A stretch of 64,000 bases of DNA, from positions 216,660-280,659 of the forward strand of contig NZ_JAUTXR010000189.1 in NCBI RefSeq assembly GCF_030658505.1, written 5' to 3'. The notes beneath the pieces were generated by a model, which saw only the letters and a list, made by a program, of their open reading frames with translations, was not told the origin of the DNA and made no database searches. Position numbers and translations under genes: made by a program. Source of the DNA: Stenotrophomonas raiganjensis (SeqCode) (GTDB taxonomy: Bacteria > Pseudomonadota > Gammaproteobacteria > Xanthomonadales > Xanthomonadaceae). Each line of letters begins with the position of its first letter. Position 1 is the stretch's first letter. Of this stretch, positions 63,946 through 64,000 are shown in pieces.

Positions 63946-64000
63946 CCGCCGGGCATGGCCCGGCGCTACCATTCATGGGCCACGGTAGCGCCGGGCCATG
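63946..64000. repeat. Inverted pair of GTAG (SMAG-type) palindromes, cut by window edge
   Basis: An inverse unit ending in GCTAC at 63946-63969 and the start of a forward unit GTAGCGCCGGGCCATG at 63985, which runs off the window. Here the GTAG heads face inward, the opposite of the pairs at 21170 and 42886. Confidence 0.75.

Overview
The window looks like the chromosome of a Stenotrophomonas species, most likely of the S. maltophilia complex. The grounds are a high G+C content, many GTAG-tagged short palindromes of the type described as SMAG elements in S. maltophilia, a histidine operon headed by a TrpR/YerC-like gene as I recall from xanthomonads, and many TonB-dependent receptors and glycosidases. 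The species call is inference; no rRNA or other marker gene is present.

Positions 1 to about 4765 form an accessory region: a truncated secreted-protein gene, a small membrane protein, an acyltransferase, two hypothetical exported or anchored proteins and a short orphan gene, with coding remnants between them. It ends in the 3' part of a tRNA-Arg(CCU) gene, which has an anticodon arm, T arm and CCA but no 5' half. This looks like the attachment-site scar at the right end of an integrated element. Core chromosome follows: a DapA/NanA-family lyase, two GNAT acetyltransferases, an AraC regulator, and a divergent universal stress protein/TetR pair. A signalling block (9.4-17.2 kb) holds a histidine kinase with its receiver, a second cluster of three-receiver hybrid kinase, CheR, receiver-less CheB and receiver-kinase, then a BLUF blue-light protein. 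A BigR-type repressor faces two YeeE/YedE genes across a palindrome. An Ntn-hydrolase, a duplicated-domain exported protein, an AraC regulator and an EamA transporter come next.

From 22.4 to 27.4 kb lies thrL-thrA-thrB-thrC with an obvious Thr-rich leader peptide. An FNR-like regulator, hisS and a small lipoprotein follow. From 30.4 to 37.9 kb is the complete histidine operon (trpR-like regulator, then hisG-D-C-B-H-A-F-IE) with a palindrome over its promoter. A phosphoesterase and a small unknown gene lead to glk, glycosylasparaginase, cutC and a TonB-dependent receptor. A copper module (copA, cueR, copZ) with two 19-bp-spacer CueR promoters sits at 46.3-49.7 kb.

The last 14 kb is a mannoside/N-glycan locus: TonB-dependent receptor, GH92 alpha-mannosidase, LacI regulator, FucP-like transporter, PfkB sugar kinase, AGE-family epimerase/isomerase and GH2 beta-mannosidase. 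A 14-bp palindrome, TTnnATCGATnnAA, occurs upstream of both receptors (once in degenerate form), GH92 and the glk-glycosylasparaginase-cutC operon, suggesting one LacI regulon across two loci. Three copies of a large composite hairpin repeat lie in the gaps at 30.2 and 53.2-53.8 kb; they share a core while their stems differ with pairing preserved.
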